In this document: positions 46,849 to 56,697 of the stretch, piece by piece
Layout of the letters: each line of letters opens with the position of its first letter
How positions within the stretch are numbered: the stretch's first letter is position 1
Position numbers and translations under genes: made by a program
Origin: Clostridia bacterium
GTDB taxonomy: Bacteria > Bacillota > Clostridia > Monoglobales > Monoglobaceae
Reading direction: 5' to 3'
Assembly (NCBI GenBank): GCA_017397725.1
Contig: JAFQIA010000008.1
Location: 62,001-126,000, forward strand
Length of the DNA: 64,000 bases
The notes under the pieces: model-generated
What the model was told of the DNA's origin: nothing
What the model saw: the letters and a program-made list of their open reading frames with translations, nothing else
Database searches by the model: none

Positions 46849-47736
46849 TTAAACAATTTTATACATCCGCAGCCATTGTTTGGTTTCGGTAGGAATCGCT
46901 TCTTTGTGAGCAACCACAAACGCGCTGACTTTTGCTGCTGTTTCTAAGCATTCCTGAATAGGTTTTCCTTGAAAATAAGTCGCCAAAAAGGTTGCGCCAA
47001 AGCTGTCGCCTGCACCTACTGTGGATACCACCTCTGTGGGCTCTGCATCACAGGAAATCAGGACTTTCTTCTCGCAATCGTAGCAACAGGCCCCTTTTTC
47101 CCCTCTGGTAACAAGAATTAGCTTTATTTGTTCAAAGGTATCAGCAATGCAAGGAATCGCTTCCTGAAAACCCATTTCTTTGTGGAAAACCGCCATGGTG
47201 ACAATGGGTAATTCCTCATCGCTAACCTTCAAAATGGTTGCGTTTTGCAGACAGAACAGAATACTTTCTTTGGAATAAAAAGGTGCTCGAATATTCAAAT
47301 CGCTATAAATTTGTTGACAACACTTCTTCTCTATCATGGTCCGAATGGTTTCCCGATTGTATTCTTCCCGCAATGCCAAGGTTCCAAACGCCAGAACATC
47401 AAATTGATCCTCCTCGTGGATAACAGGGGCGGGAATAAAATCATAGGCAACATCTGTTAACAGATTGTACGAGGGAACCCCTTTCTCATCCAAGGTAACC
47501 ATACATCTTCCTGTATCCTTTTGCGGATGACGATAGATATATTCAGAGTGAACCTCAAACATTTCAACCTCGGCGCATGCCTTTTCGCCAAGCGCATCCT
47601 GGCCTACCGCAGACACCGTCCATGCTTCACAGCCTTGCAATACCGCGTGAGCCGCAAGATTTAAGGGAGCACCGCCAAGGTGCTGAGATGCCGGATACAC
47701 ATCCCATAAAATTTCACCAAACGATAAAAGCTTCAT
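46849..47736 (-). CDS. PfkB-family carbohydrate kinase (fructokinase-like)
   Basis: A 295-residue ribokinase-fold sugar kinase. It begins KLLSFGEILWDVYPASQHLGGAPLNLAAH (substrate-binding GG region) and ends with the second PfkB signature VVSTVGAGDSFGATFLATY, where the Asp is the catalytic base. Fructokinases of this family give fructose 6-phosphate. The gene follows the xylA terminator and has its own promoter, so it may act independently of the xylose genes. Substrate is inferred from family only. Confidence 0.85.
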   Translation of the reverse strand: MKLLSFGEILWDVYPASQHLGGAPLNLAAHAVLQGCEAWTVSAVGQDALGEKACAEVEMFEVHSEYIYRHPQKDTGRCMVTLDEKGVPSYNLLTDVAYDFIPAPVIHEEDQFDVLAFGTLALREEYNRETIRTMIEKKCCQQIYSDLNIRAPFYSKESILFCLQNATILKVSDEELPIVTMAVFHKEMGFQEAIPCIADTFEQIKLILVTRGEKGACCYDCEKKVLISCDAEPTEVVSTVGAGDSFGATFLATYFQGKPIQECLETAAKVSAFVVAHKEAIPTETKQWLRMYKIV

Positions 47737-47764
47737 TTTTTACCTCCAAAATCCTGATAGTGGT

Positions 47765-47793
47765 ATCATATCACAACCACAAAAGTTTTGCAA
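47765..47793 (-). promoter_or_regulatory. Sigma-A promoter of the PfkB kinase gene
   Basis: Minus strand TTGCAA (47788-47793), 17-nt spacer, TATGAT (47765-47770), directly after the xylA terminator. Confidence 0.72.
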
Positions 47794-47795
47794 GA

Positions 47796-47825
47796 AAAAA
47801 CGACTTGCAGATGCAAGCCGTTTTT
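47796..47825 (-). terminator. Terminator after xylA
   Basis: The arms AAAAACGACTTGCA (47796-47809) and TGCAAGCCGTTTTT (47812-47825) pair with one A-C mismatch and a 2-nt centre, right after the xylA stop on the minus strand. Confidence 0.85.
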
Positions 47826-47829
47826 AAGT

Positions 47830-49146
47830 TTAGCCAAACAGAATGGCGTTGATGATGCTGTTCAGGTATTCCTGTCTGCCGCTCTTGGGTTCTTTGGTGC
47901 TACCTAATTTTTCAGCGTGAGCCGCCAGTTCCTCCAGAGAGGTTTGGTCATTCAAAATCTTTTGTCCGATCTCACTCTCAAAGCTCTGGTATTTTTCCTT
48001 TATAAACGCATCCAATCTGCCGTCCTCGATGATTTTTGCCGCATTGATCAGACCAAGCGCATAGGTGTCCATCGCCATAATGAAAGCATGGAACATATCC
48101 TCAACAGTGTTGCTGGAACGACGGTTTTTAGCATCAAAGTTAAAGCCGCCGGTCAAACCACCTGCTCTTAGAACCTCAAGCATACAGTAGGTTGCAGTAT
48201 ACACATCGGTGGGGAATTCATCGGTATCCCAGCCAAGGAGATAGTCGCCTTGGTTTGCATCAATAGAACCGAGCATACCATTGATTGCGGAAATTCTGAG
48301 CTCATGTTCAAAGGTGTGTCCTGCCAGAGTTGCGTGGTTTGCTTCGATGTTGATCTTGAAATCCTTATCCAGACCGTGCTGCTTTAAGAAACCGATTGCA
48401 GTTGCAGAGTCAAAATCATATTGATGCTTCATGGGTTCTTTCGGCTTGGGTTCAATGTAAAAGTCACCCTTAAAGCCAATAGAACGACCATAAGCAACCG
48501 CCATCTTCATCAGGCGTGCAATGTTCTCCTGCTCGAATTTCACATCGGTATTGAGAAGAGTTTCATAACCCTCTCTTCCTCCCCAGAATACATAACCCTT
48601 ACCGCCAAGCTTTACGGTAAGCTCCAGCGCCTTTTTGGTCTGTGCTGCCGCAAAACAAAATACGTCAGCCGAACAGGTACTTCCTGCACCGCTCATAAAG
48701 CGGGGATTGGAGAACATATTTGCGGTTCCCCATAAACATTTAATACCGGTTTCTTTCATCTTTTCCAGCATATAATCAGTGATTTCATCCAGACGCTTGT
48801 TGGTTTCCTTGATATCCTCTGCCTCAGGTACCAAATCTACATCGTGGAAACAGAAATACTCGATCCCAAGCTTCTGCATAAATTCAAAACCCGCATCCAC
48901 CTTCGCTTTTGCGTGTTCCATAGTTCCTTTTTCTGCGCCAAAGGATTTGTCTGCAGTATCTCTACCAAACATATCGGTACCTGCAGCGCACAAATTATGC
49001 CACCAAGCCATAGCAAAAGGTAGGTGTTCCTTCATCTTTTTACCCATGATTACCTTTTCTGCATCATAGAACTTAAAAGCAAACGGGTTTTTGCTGTCTT
49101 TTCCCTCATAGGTTACCTGAGGGATGTTGGAAAAAAAGTTACTCAT
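47830..49146 (-). CDS. xylA: Xylose isomerase
   Basis: XylA turns D-xylose into D-xylulose with two divalent metals. The 438-residue class II enzyme has [30 protein letters not shown] with the catalytic His, the metal-ligand signature [31 protein letters not shown] and the DANQGD and [10 protein letters not shown] segments. The ATG at 49146 (AAGGAG seven bases upstream) lies inside the end of xylB, an 8-nt overlap. Order in the operon is alpha-xylosidase, xylB, xylA. Confidence 0.98.
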   Translation of the reverse strand: MSNFFSNIPQVTYEGKDSKNPFAFKFYDAEKVIMGKKMKEHLPFAMAWWHNLCAAGTDMFGRDTADKSFGAEKGTMEHAKAKVDAGFEFMQKLGIEYFCFHDVDLVPEAEDIKETNKRLDEITDYMLEKMKETGIKCLWGTANMFSNPRFMSGAGSTCSADVFCFAAAQTKKALELTVKLGGKGYVFWGGREGYETLLNTDVKFEQENIARLMKMAVAYGRSIGFKGDFYIEPKPKEPMKHQYDFDSATAIGFLKQHGLDKDFKINIEANHATLAGHTFEHELRISAINGMLGSIDANQGDYLLGWDTDEFPTDVYTATYCMLEVLRAGGLTGGFNFDAKNRRSSNTVEDMFHAFIMAMDTYALGLINAAKIIEDGRLDAFIKEKYQSFESEIGQKILNDQTSLEELAAHAEKLGSTKEPKSGRQEYLNSIINAILFG

Positions 49147-50626
49147 AATCATTCTCCTTTATTTCTTTATATAATTCTTTCAAATTGGGATACAGCATTT
49201 GAAACTTTTTGTATTTCTTTTGATACCGGTTCACCAGCTCTGCATCCGGCTTGATGGTTTCTTTGATTTTGCAATCCACCAAATCCTTAGGGGTTTCACC
49301 CACGCCGCAAGCACACATTGCAAGCAATGCTCCACCGTAGCCCGGTCCCTCCTCAAATTGAGGAATCTGCAACTCGATATTCAGGATATTACAAAGAATC
49401 TTCATCCAGAGCTTGGATTTTGCTCCACCGCCGCAGACGGTGCTTTGCGCAATCTCAATGCCAAGCTTTTTTGCAACCTCTATGTTATCTCTTACTGCAA
49501 AGGAAACCCCTTCTAATACCGCAAGCAACATATCCTTTCGGGTGGTATTGGGTCTTAACCCAATGAACACTCCGGTTGCATCGGTATCATTAATTGGGCT
49601 TCTCTCACCCATCAAATAAGGCAGAAAAAAGACTTCGTTATTGCCAAGCATCGTATCGGTAATGTCTTTTTGCTCACCGGCATAATCCTCGGTCTGTAAA
49701 ACTTCATCACAGAACCATTTGTTGCAGGATGCTGCAGAAAGAATGCACCCCATCAAATGGTATCCACCGTCAGCGTGACAGAAGGAATGCAATGCATTGT
49801 TTTCATCTACACCAAATTTTTCTGCAGAAATGAAGATGGTTCCGGACGTACCCAAGGAAATATTACATTTGCCATTGCCGATGGTTGCAGTGCCGATTGC
49901 CGCTGCCGCGTTATCGCCAGTGCCGGCAGCCACAGTCACATCGTTTCTCAACCCGAGTTCTGTTGCAACCTCGGGCAGTACCTTGCCGACTGACTGATAG
50001 CTTTCAAAAAGCTTTGGCATCTGGGCTTCAGTGATACCACAGATATCCAGCATTGCCTTGGACCAGCATTTGTTTTTTACATCCAACAAGAGCATGCCGG
50101 AAGCATCGGCATAATCACAAGCGTGTACGCCGGTCAATCGATAATTGATGTAATCCTTTGGCAGCATAATCTTTGCAATTTTCTCGTAATTTTCCGGCTC
50201 GTTATTCTTCATCCAAAGGATTTTGGGAGCGGTAAACCCTGCAAAAGCAATATTTGCCGTGCGTTCAGACAAAGTTTGCTTTCCTATCACGTCATTGAGG
50301 TACGCAGTTTCCTTGTCAGTTCTTCCGTCATTCCACAGAATCGTAGGGCGAATCACCGCATCTTTATCATCCAAAACCACCAAACCGTGCATTTGTCCAG
50401 CAACCGCCAGCCCGTCTACATCCTCTGTTTGGATGTTTGCGGTCAGTTCTTTGATTCCGGCAAGGAAGGCATTCCACCAATCTTCGGGGTTCTGCTCGCT
50501 CCAACCCGGATGGGGATAGCTTACATCATAAGCCTTGGTAACCGAGTTTACCACTTCGTGATTTTGGTTCACAAGAAGCAATTTCATTGCAGAGGTTCCA
50601 AGGTCCACACCAATGTAATAACGCAT
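49139..50626 (-). CDS. xylB: Xylulokinase
   Basis: XylB phosphorylates D-xylulose to feed the pentose phosphate pathway. The 495-residue FGGY kinase shows [77 protein letters not shown] and the C-terminal [16 protein letters not shown] start it at ATG 50626 (AAAGGTG six bases upstream) rather than the GTG at 50635, which lies within the Shine-Dalgarno. It is 16 nt downstream of the GH31 stop. Confidence 0.97.
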   Translation of the reverse strand: MRYYIGVDLGTSAMKLLLVNQNHEVVNSVTKAYDVSYPHPGWSEQNPEDWWNAFLAGIKELTANIQTEDVDGLAVAGQMHGLVVLDDKDAVIRPTILWNDGRTDKETAYLNDVIGKQTLSERTANIAFAGFTAPKILWMKNNEPENYEKIAKIMLPKDYINYRLTGVHACDYADASGMLLLDVKNKCWSKAMLDICGITEAQMPKLFESYQSVGKVLPEVATELGLRNDVTVAAGTGDNAAAAIGTATIGNGKCNISLGTSGTIFISAEKFGVDENNALHSFCHADGGYHLMGCILSAASCNKWFCDEVLQTEDYAGEQKDITDTMLGNNEVFFLPYLMGERSPINDTDATGVFIGLRPNTTRKDMLLAVLEGVSFAVRDNIEVAKKLGIEIAQSTVCGGGAKSKLWMKILCNILNIELQIPQFEEGPGYGGALLAMCACGVGETPKDLVDCKIKETIKPDAELVNRYQKKYKKFQMLYPNLKELYKEIKENDYE

Positions 50627-50642
50627 CAAAATCACCTTTCCT

Positions 50643-52616
50643 TTAGTTTATTTTTTCATAGACAGGGATAATTTCCAACGGTGCAGAAACCATAAGGGTT
50701 TGCTTGCCGTCGATGATTTCTCCGGTATGAATCGAGCGCCATTTTCCATCAGGGAAGTAAACCTTTCTTTCTCTCATATCTTGATACATCACAGGTGCAA
50801 CAAGGTATTTGGGTCCAAACATATACTGGTCAGAAAGGTTCCAGCAGGCTTCATCCTCAGGGAATTCGTAAAACATCGTTCTGATGACAGGAGAACCATT
50901 TTCGCTTGCTTCTTTCATCACCGATTGAATGTACGGTTTCATATCCAGACGAATATCTAAGTATTTTCTTAAGATTTGGTATACGTCCTCACCATAGCTC
51001 CAAAGCTCATTGGGGCGACCGGTAGGACAAAAACCACCGCCGTAATTGAGTTCGGAAAGGAGCGGAATATCGTGGGGTCCTCTGTCGCCGTGCATACGGA
51101 GTACCGGACAGAATGTGGAGAACTGGAACCAACGAACCAGCAATTCATTAAATCCATCATCGGTAACATCGCCGTGGAAACCACCGGTATCGGTAGTCCA
51201 CCAAGGAATGCCGGCAATACCAATGTTCAGTCCTGCACTCAATTGGTCACGCAGGGTTGCAAAGTTAGAGCGAATATCCCCTGACCAAACCAAAGCTGCA
51301 TACTTTTGACTTCCCACCCAAGCAGAACGCACCAGATTGACAATGTCCGTGTGACCCTCTTCGATCAAGCCATCATAGAACAACTTGGAATAGTGTCTGG
51401 GGTATTGATTCCCGACCTTTAACACAGAACCATCACAATAACGATAATTCTCATAGTTATACTTGGTAAATTCCGGTTCTGCTACATCCAGCCAGAACAT
51501 GTCGATGCCATACTTGCAATAGTTTTTCTTGATTTTGTCCCAAACATATTGTTTGGTTTCTCCTTTGGTGGCGTCAAAGAACACAGTATCATTCAAGAAA
51601 TCCATACAGGTTTCAAAACCGCGCTCGGTGCGAACCAACAAACCGCGATCTGCCATTTCATCAAAATGCTTACTGCGTTTTTCCACGGTGGGCCATACCG
51701 AAACCACGCAACGAACACCTATTTCTTTTAACTCATCCACCATAGCCTGAGGATCCGGCCAGTAGGCGGGGTCAAATTCCCAATCGCCTTGGTATACCCA
51801 ATGGAAATAATCGATGACAATAACATCCAACGGGATCCCGCGTTTTTTGTATTCGCGGGCAACCGAAAGCAACTCTTCCTGGGTCCGGTATCTCAGCTTA
51901 CATTGCCATAATCCCAAAGCACTTTCCGGAAATTCCGGCGCTCTGCCGGTAACCTCGGTATAATTTTTCAAGATGTCTTTGGGCGTATCGTCAGCAGTAA
52001 TCCAATAGTCAAATTCTTCCGCCATTTCTCCCTGCCATTTCAAACAGTTTGCCCCGAACATCACCTCGCCCACGCAAGGGTTATTCCACAAAAATCCGTA
52101 ACCGGAGCTGGAAAGATAAAAAGGAATGCTGATTTGTGAATTCTTTTGGGCAAGCTCCAATACGCAACCGCTCAGATTCAAATTGGGTTGCTGGTATTGT
52201 CCCATTCCATAGATTTTTTCACCCTCGTTTGCCTCAAAGCGCAAGGTGATTTTGAAATCGGTACTTCCAACGGCTTGATATTCACGAGCTTTGGTGGTCA
52301 GAACGGTGCTTTTTTCATTCACAGCAGTAACATCACGATAGTACTCTTTCAAGATTACTTGGTTGTCTTTATAGAATGTCAAACATCCGGTTTTGCCGAC
52401 CACACATTTGATTTTTCCGTTTTGAATGGTAGCCTCTTCTTCAGAAAGACAAATATCTCCTTGGTAATCATCACAAGGGGATAACGCCTGATTCTTCCCG
52501 CTGAAGTCAGATAATTTGGTTGCTCTTATACGCAATGCATTGTTGCCCCACGCCTCAATCCTTACAGTTTCACCGGCTAAGCAAAAAATCAACGCATCTT
52601 CTTTTTGCATAAACAC
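50643..52616 (-). CDS. yicI: GH31 alpha-xylosidase (YicI-type)
   Basis: This family frees alpha-linked xylose, as in xyloglucan fragments such as isoprimeverose. The 657-residue cytoplasmic enzyme (no signal peptide) has the GH31 barrel with nucleophile Asp377 (MFWLDVAEPE), the probable acid/base Asp447 (LVWSGDIRSNF), and the YicI-like DVIVIDYFHWVYQGDW and GIPWWTTDTGGFHG segments. The GTG at 52616 is used, nine bases after GGAGG; ATG 52610 is the alternative. It heads the operon with xylB and xylA and lies divergent to an AraC-type regulator, which fits induction by an alpha-xyloside or xylose. Confidence 0.92.
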   Translation of the reverse strand: MFMQKEDALIFCLAGETVRIEAWGNNALRIRATKLSDFSGKNQALSPCDDYQGDICLSEEEATIQNGKIKCVVGKTGCLTFYKDNQVILKEYYRDVTAVNEKSTVLTTKAREYQAVGSTDFKITLRFEANEGEKIYGMGQYQQPNLNLSGCVLELAQKNSQISIPFYLSSSGYGFLWNNPCVGEVMFGANCLKWQGEMAEEFDYWITADDTPKDILKNYTEVTGRAPEFPESALGLWQCKLRYRTQEELLSVAREYKKRGIPLDVIVIDYFHWVYQGDWEFDPAYWPDPQAMVDELKEIGVRCVVSVWPTVEKRSKHFDEMADRGLLVRTERGFETCMDFLNDTVFFDATKGETKQYVWDKIKKNYCKYGIDMFWLDVAEPEFTKYNYENYRYCDGSVLKVGNQYPRHYSKLFYDGLIEEGHTDIVNLVRSAWVGSQKYAALVWSGDIRSNFATLRDQLSAGLNIGIAGIPWWTTDTGGFHGDVTDDGFNELLVRWFQFSTFCPVLRMHGDRGPHDIPLLSELNYGGGFCPTGRPNELWSYGEDVYQILRKYLDIRLDMKPYIQSVMKEASENGSPVIRTMFYEFPEDEACWNLSDQYMFGPKYLVAPVMYQDMRERKVYFPDGKWRSIHTGEIIDGKQTLMVSAPLEIIPVYEKIN

Positions 52617-52656
52617 TGGACATCTCCTCCTTTGGTTTCATTATCACATAGATGGC

Positions 52657-52685
52657 TTGACTTTTCTTGCAAAAAAACATATAAT
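52657..52685 (+). promoter_or_regulatory. Sigma-A promoter of the AraC-type regulator gene
   Basis: TTGACT (52657-52662), 17-nt spacer, perfect TATAAT (52680-52685). A 13-nt palindrome, GACAAAATTTGTC (52690-52702), sits at the predicted start and could be an operator. Confidence 0.8.
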
Positions 52686-52717
52686 TATAGACAAAATTTG
52701 TCTTTTGGGTGATTGTT

Positions 52718-53473
52718 ATGTTTTATCAATATCAACATTTCGGTTCCAGCGAATCCTTTTCCAAAGAATATGGCACCAACTTCAACTTCCCCCTCCATCT
52801 GCACCAATCCTTTGAACTGATTGTCTGCAGCGCGGGAGAAATGGAAGTTACCATTGACAGTAGTGTCTATCAAATCAAAAAGGGCGAGGCTGTTCTTGTG
52901 TTTCCCCATCAGCTACACGCACTTTCCAGCAACGAGAGTGAGCATATTCTGTGCATTTTTTCGCCGGAACTTGTCAAAGCGTACATCAATAAATACGCAT
53001 CAAGGGTACCCAAAAACAGTAAGTTTTTCTTGAATCAATATTTATTTGAAACCTTGCAATCCATCGACGAGGAGTGTTCCTCCTTTGAGAAGAAGGGATT
53101 TTTGTATTCTCTGTGTGCAGAATTTGACAAAACAACCGATTACAGGGAAAAAACGAAGAGTCAGGATCATTTGCTTTATAAAATTTTTGATTTTGTAGAG
53201 CTTCATTATCACGCCAATTGTTCTTTGGATATTCTGGCAGAAAAAATCGGGTATAGCTACTCCTATCTCTCCCGTTATTTTAAGCGGATGACCGATATGT
53301 CTTTCAACGAGTATGTGAACCAGTACCGAATCAGCAAGGCTTGTCATATTTTGACCAATTCCTCCTCTTCGGTTCTGCAATGCGCCTACGAAACAGGATA
53401 TAATTCCCTCCGCAGCTTTAATCGAAATTTCAAGCTCTATACCAATATGACGCCCAATCAATACCGCAAATAA
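52718..53473 (+). CDS. AraC-family transcriptional regulator
   Basis: A 251-residue regulator with an N-terminal cupin sensor domain (HFGSSESFSKEYGTNFNFPLHLHQSFELIVC, then VYQIKKGEAVLVFPHQLHAL) and a C-terminal double helix-turn-helix (LDILAEKIGYSYSYLSRYFKR, QCAYETGYNSLRSFNRNFK, ending MTPNQYRK). Position divergent to the alpha-xylosidase operon suggests it activates that operon on binding xylose or a xyloside. I start at ATG 52718, six bases after GGGTGA; a GTG at 52709 overlaps that signal. Confidence 0.88.
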   Translation: MFYQYQHFGSSESFSKEYGTNFNFPLHLHQSFELIVCSAGEMEVTIDSSVYQIKKGEAVLVFPHQLHALSSNESEHILCIFSPELVKAYINKYASRVPKNSKFFLNQYLFETLQSIDEECSSFEKKGFLYSLCAEFDKTTDYREKTKSQDHLLYKIFDFVELHYHANCSLDILAEKIGYSYSYLSRYFKRMTDMSFNEYVNQYRISKACHILTNSSSSVLQCAYETGYNSLRSFNRNFKLYTNMTPNQYRK

Positions 53474-53499
53474 AAAAAGCCCATCAATGGGCTTTTTTT
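53472..53499. terminator. Bidirectional terminator between the AraC gene and the GH2 operon
   Basis: A perfect hairpin (AAAAAAAGCCCA, 53472-53483, with TGGGCTTTTTTT, 53488-53499, loop TCAA) between two convergent genes. It overlaps both stop codons. Confidence 0.95.
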
Positions 53500-55627
53500 A
53501 TTTATTTGCAATTCCGTAGAGCAAAAGTGCATAGCCGTTGTTTTTGGAGATTAAGGAAATGCTTTTCATTTGTTTGATTTTGTCAAAACGAAGAACCGAT
53601 TCATTTAATATGTATGATTCAAAGTTCTTATCATACCCAAAGGTGGCAATTCTTTTGCTATTTTCGGCGATAGGATTGATTCTGGATGATGCATAAAGTC
53701 CAAATACCGTCGTTATATCCACGCCGTTTTTGAGAACCAATTTTTGATTTGAACCATCCTGAAAATCAACGATTAGCGTTGCGACTTCTTCCCCGTACTC
53801 ACCCTTGAGCGGATAGCCTTTTGTCAGGCTAACCATACCATAAAGCTTTAGGGTATCCGTTTTCCAGTCACACGAAATCGTAAAAGAGTCCCCATCACAA
53901 AGTATCGCTGGAATTTCATTGAATCCATCGATGTCAAGTACAGGGCCTTTTGTTAAGCGTCGTTTGCGCATCTTCGTATTCGCTGCCTCTTCCTTGTTAA
54001 TTCCGCTTAAAATACGATTCATTTTCTCTTTATCCCCTTCGCCTAAGGGAACGCTATTGCAGGGCTCCTCGCTTTCATATGTGATCCAGAAGGGATCTTG
54101 ACTTTCCTTCCCCATTCTCTGCAAGGCATCACAAAATGCCGAATAAATCAATCGGGGCTTTCTGTATCGATCAACAAGACCCTCGGAAAGGTTTCCATCA
54201 ATACAAGCAGGCTTTCCCCGGTTGAAATCGTTTAATTCTGACCATTCCCAAAAGAATGCACCGGCAAGCGCACCTTCATCGGAATTTGCCAAATAAAGCT
54301 TGTACATCTCGTCCAGGAATTCACCCAAAAGTTTAGGATTATCATAAACGAAATGTCCGCCCCATTCGGTAAACAAAAGGGGTTTGTCGTGTAAAATTCT
54401 TGCAGATTCTATTGCCATGTCCACAGTCTGGGAATAGGGATGCATCGTGTAAAAGTCAAATCCGCAAATATTATAATACTTTAGCGTATCTTCATTACTC
54501 ATACAGTTGGCACCGGAAACCATTCTTGTAGGGTCATATTCACGACAAATATTGGCGCTGTCTATCAAATATTGCTCTGTAAATCTACACTCATTAAAGC
54601 ACAGCCAGAATACAATGCTTGGGTGGTTTCTATCACGCAAAATGGTACGACGCAAGACCTCCAAACTTCCATTGCTGATTTCAGGATCTGCGGTATCCGA
54701 CCACCAAAGCCCCGGTTCTTCGGAAACCATAAGTCCCAGTTTGTCTGCGATTTGAAGGATTTTTTTGTTATGAGGATAATGAACAAGTCGTACAAAATTG
54801 CAACCTGCATCTTTAATCATCTGTAAATCTGTAAGCATTTGTTCATCGGTGGGACAATGTCCGCTATCCCCAAACATTTCGTGCTTGCATACGCCTTTTA
54901 GGAATATCGGAGCTCCGTTGAGCAAGAATCGATGCCTATCATGGGAAAATTCTCTGAAACCCACATTACAACAATAGGTATCCACCGGAACACCATCTTT
55001 TAAGAGTGCAACTTCAAGCTGATAGAGATTGGGCGTATCAGGAGACCATAATTTGACACCAGAAACGTTTTTTGCAAGCGTTTCTCCTGTATTTTGCGTA
55101 TAAGTGATTACTTCTTTGTTGTCACAAAGTAGCCTAATGTTGTATTTACATCCCGACGGATTAGTCGCCGTTGTTTCCACAACAAACTCAGCATCTTGAT
55201 ATTGATTTTTAAGCATACAATGGAAAAATACATCCTCGATATAACTTTCTTTTTTATAAATCACCGATACATCTCGAATGATACCGCCAAAATTTTCCCA
55301 TCCTTCTGTTGGACCAAAAACGGGCGCGATATCTTCAATCTCAACAACAAGCCTGTTATTCTTTTCGCTTGCCTTATCTGTAATATCAAAAGAATATTCA
55401 CAATAAGGGATCATTTCACCTATGAGCAAATCATTTAAGAACACTTTAGCATAATATGTGATGCCATCAAATTTTAAAAAAATTCTGTCCGCCTGCTCTT
55501 CCAAGTCAAACCGTCTTGCGCATTCTGAATGTCCAACGGGAAGACAAGAAAAAGGCACGTTGACCGTCGTCCATTTTCCTTTGCCTACCCGATAATTCCA
55601 TATACCATTAAGAAGTTGTGTTTTCAT
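53498..55627 (-). CDS. Glycoside hydrolase family 2 protein, substrate unknown
   Basis: A 709-residue cytoplasmic beta-glycosidase (no signal peptide). It has the GH2 sugar-binding domain (about 1-125), the immunoglobulin-like domain (about 130-225, ending FREFSHD) and a TIM barrel with acid/base Glu346 (WLCFNECRFT) and nucleophile Glu421 (LLFTEWGG). An extra C-terminal domain of about 200 residues follows. Active-site loops (LVHYPHNKKI, VSEEPGLWW) differ from typical beta-galactosidase or beta-glucuronidase, so specificity is open. It is the last gene of the operon, overlapping the upstream dehydrogenase gene by four bases. Confidence 0.87.
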   Translation of the reverse strand: MKTQLLNGIWNYRVGKGKWTTVNVPFSCLPVGHSECARRFDLEEQADRIFLKFDGITYYAKVFLNDLLIGEMIPYCEYSFDITDKASEKNNRLVVEIEDIAPVFGPTEGWENFGGIIRDVSVIYKKESYIEDVFFHCMLKNQYQDAEFVVETTATNPSGCKYNIRLLCDNKEVITYTQNTGETLAKNVSGVKLWSPDTPNLYQLEVALLKDGVPVDTYCCNVGFREFSHDRHRFLLNGAPIFLKGVCKHEMFGDSGHCPTDEQMLTDLQMIKDAGCNFVRLVHYPHNKKILQIADKLGLMVSEEPGLWWSDTADPEISNGSLEVLRRTILRDRNHPSIVFWLCFNECRFTEQYLIDSANICREYDPTRMVSGANCMSNEDTLKYYNICGFDFYTMHPYSQTVDMAIESARILHDKPLLFTEWGGHFVYDNPKLLGEFLDEMYKLYLANSDEGALAGAFFWEWSELNDFNRGKPACIDGNLSEGLVDRYRKPRLIYSAFCDALQRMGKESQDPFWITYESEEPCNSVPLGEGDKEKMNRILSGINKEEAANTKMRKRRLTKGPVLDIDGFNEIPAILCDGDSFTISCDWKTDTLKLYGMVSLTKGYPLKGEYGEEVATLIVDFQDGSNQKLVLKNGVDITTVFGLYASSRINPIAENSKRIATFGYDKNFESYILNESVLRFDKIKQMKSISLISKNNGYALLLYGIANK

Positions 55628-56697
55628 CTTTTGTCTCTCATTTCTTCATAAGTTTTTAGAATTCTCGTGTATAAGTCGCTGCCTTTTTGCAAACCGCAAA
55701 TTTTTTCGAGAATTTCTTCGGGGGTATTTTCTGTTTTAATTTTTCTCCATTCATCTTCGCCCTCGTTATCATAAAGAAGCATTGCAGCTGCAGTCATTTC
55801 AAGGACAGAAGTGTCCTCATTATATTTGTTAATCAAACGCATAGGCCCGATAATTCGTTCAGCATTGCCAAGTTTTCTCTGGGGCTCACGGGCATTTCTG
55901 GCAACGGTATCAACAATTGTTTTGTCGCAGAACTTATTTTTCGAAAGCTGTGCAAACTCTTCCTGATCAGCTTTATCGTAACCGAATTCCTGACACAAAA
56001 CTCTGTTTGTAACTTCATAGTTCTTATCAAGCAGTTCTAAAATGCTTTCGTCATTTGCTGCCTGAGCATAATCTGTATAACCTTTAAGGTAGCCAAGATA
56101 CGCAATGACGCAGCTTGCAGCATTATAGGTAAACAGTTTTCTGGTGAGGAAGTTGCCAAATTCGTTAACCGGCTTTATTGTGGCAATATCAGGAATATAT
56201 CCTTCCAGTAAATCCGCGTCGCATTGAAGATACGGATAGTTTTCTGAAGAAATATTAAGCCCGCCGTTTTCAATCGTCGTGCAAAAAACTGTGGATTCAC
56301 TTACTGAAATATTATCAAGTCCAATGGCATCTTTTAAAACCTTTGATGGCTTTGAATAGTTTTCCGCTGTGATAATATAATAATGCTTGTTCTTATCAAG
56401 GAGTTTGCCAAGCTCTGCACCTACATCTTTAAGGTTAGAGCCACAAACGGATACAACTATAAGTTCGCTATCGGAAAGGTCGGCATTATCCCAAGTATAT
56501 GCCGTGTAGCCGGAAACACTCATATCCTCACGGACACCGCCAAAAAAGCTTACATTAAAGCTCTTTTTGGTATTAAGCTCGTTGACAAGGGTTTCATCTT
56601 TGTCTATAAATGTAATTTCGGCATTTTTTTCAGCAGCAAGTCTGCCTATAAAGCCCCTGCCTGTTTTTCCTGCACCGATAATAGTGATTTTACTCAT
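55624..56697 (-). CDS. Mannitol-dehydrogenase-family protein A
   Basis: A 357-residue NAD-dependent polyol dehydrogenase-like protein. It has an N-terminal Rossmann fold (ITIIGAGKTGRGFIGRL) and the MtlD-type helical C-terminal domain (AREPQRKLGNAERIIGPMRL). The active-site pattern reads Lys187-LFTY-Asn192-AA-Ser195. The lysine and asparagine of the family signature K-x4-N-x2-H are kept, but its histidine is a serine. The next upstream gene is a paralog with a different substitution, overlapping by eight bases. Mannitol 1-phosphate is thus not a safe substrate guess. Confidence 0.82.
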   Translation of the reverse strand: MSKITIIGAGKTGRGFIGRLAAEKNAEITFIDKDETLVNELNTKKSFNVSFFGGVREDMSVSGYTAYTWDNADLSDSELIVVSVCGSNLKDVGAELGKLLDKNKHYYIITAENYSKPSKVLKDAIGLDNISVSESTVFCTTIENGGLNISSENYPYLQCDADLLEGYIPDIATIKPVNEFGNFLTRKLFTYNAASCVIAYLGYLKGYTDYAQAANDESILELLDKNYEVTNRVLCQEFGYDKADQEEFAQLSKNKFCDKTIVDTVARNAREPQRKLGNAERIIGPMRLINKYNEDTSVLEMTAAAMLLYDNEGEDEWRKIKTENTPEEILEKICGLQKGSDLYTRILKTYEEMRDKR

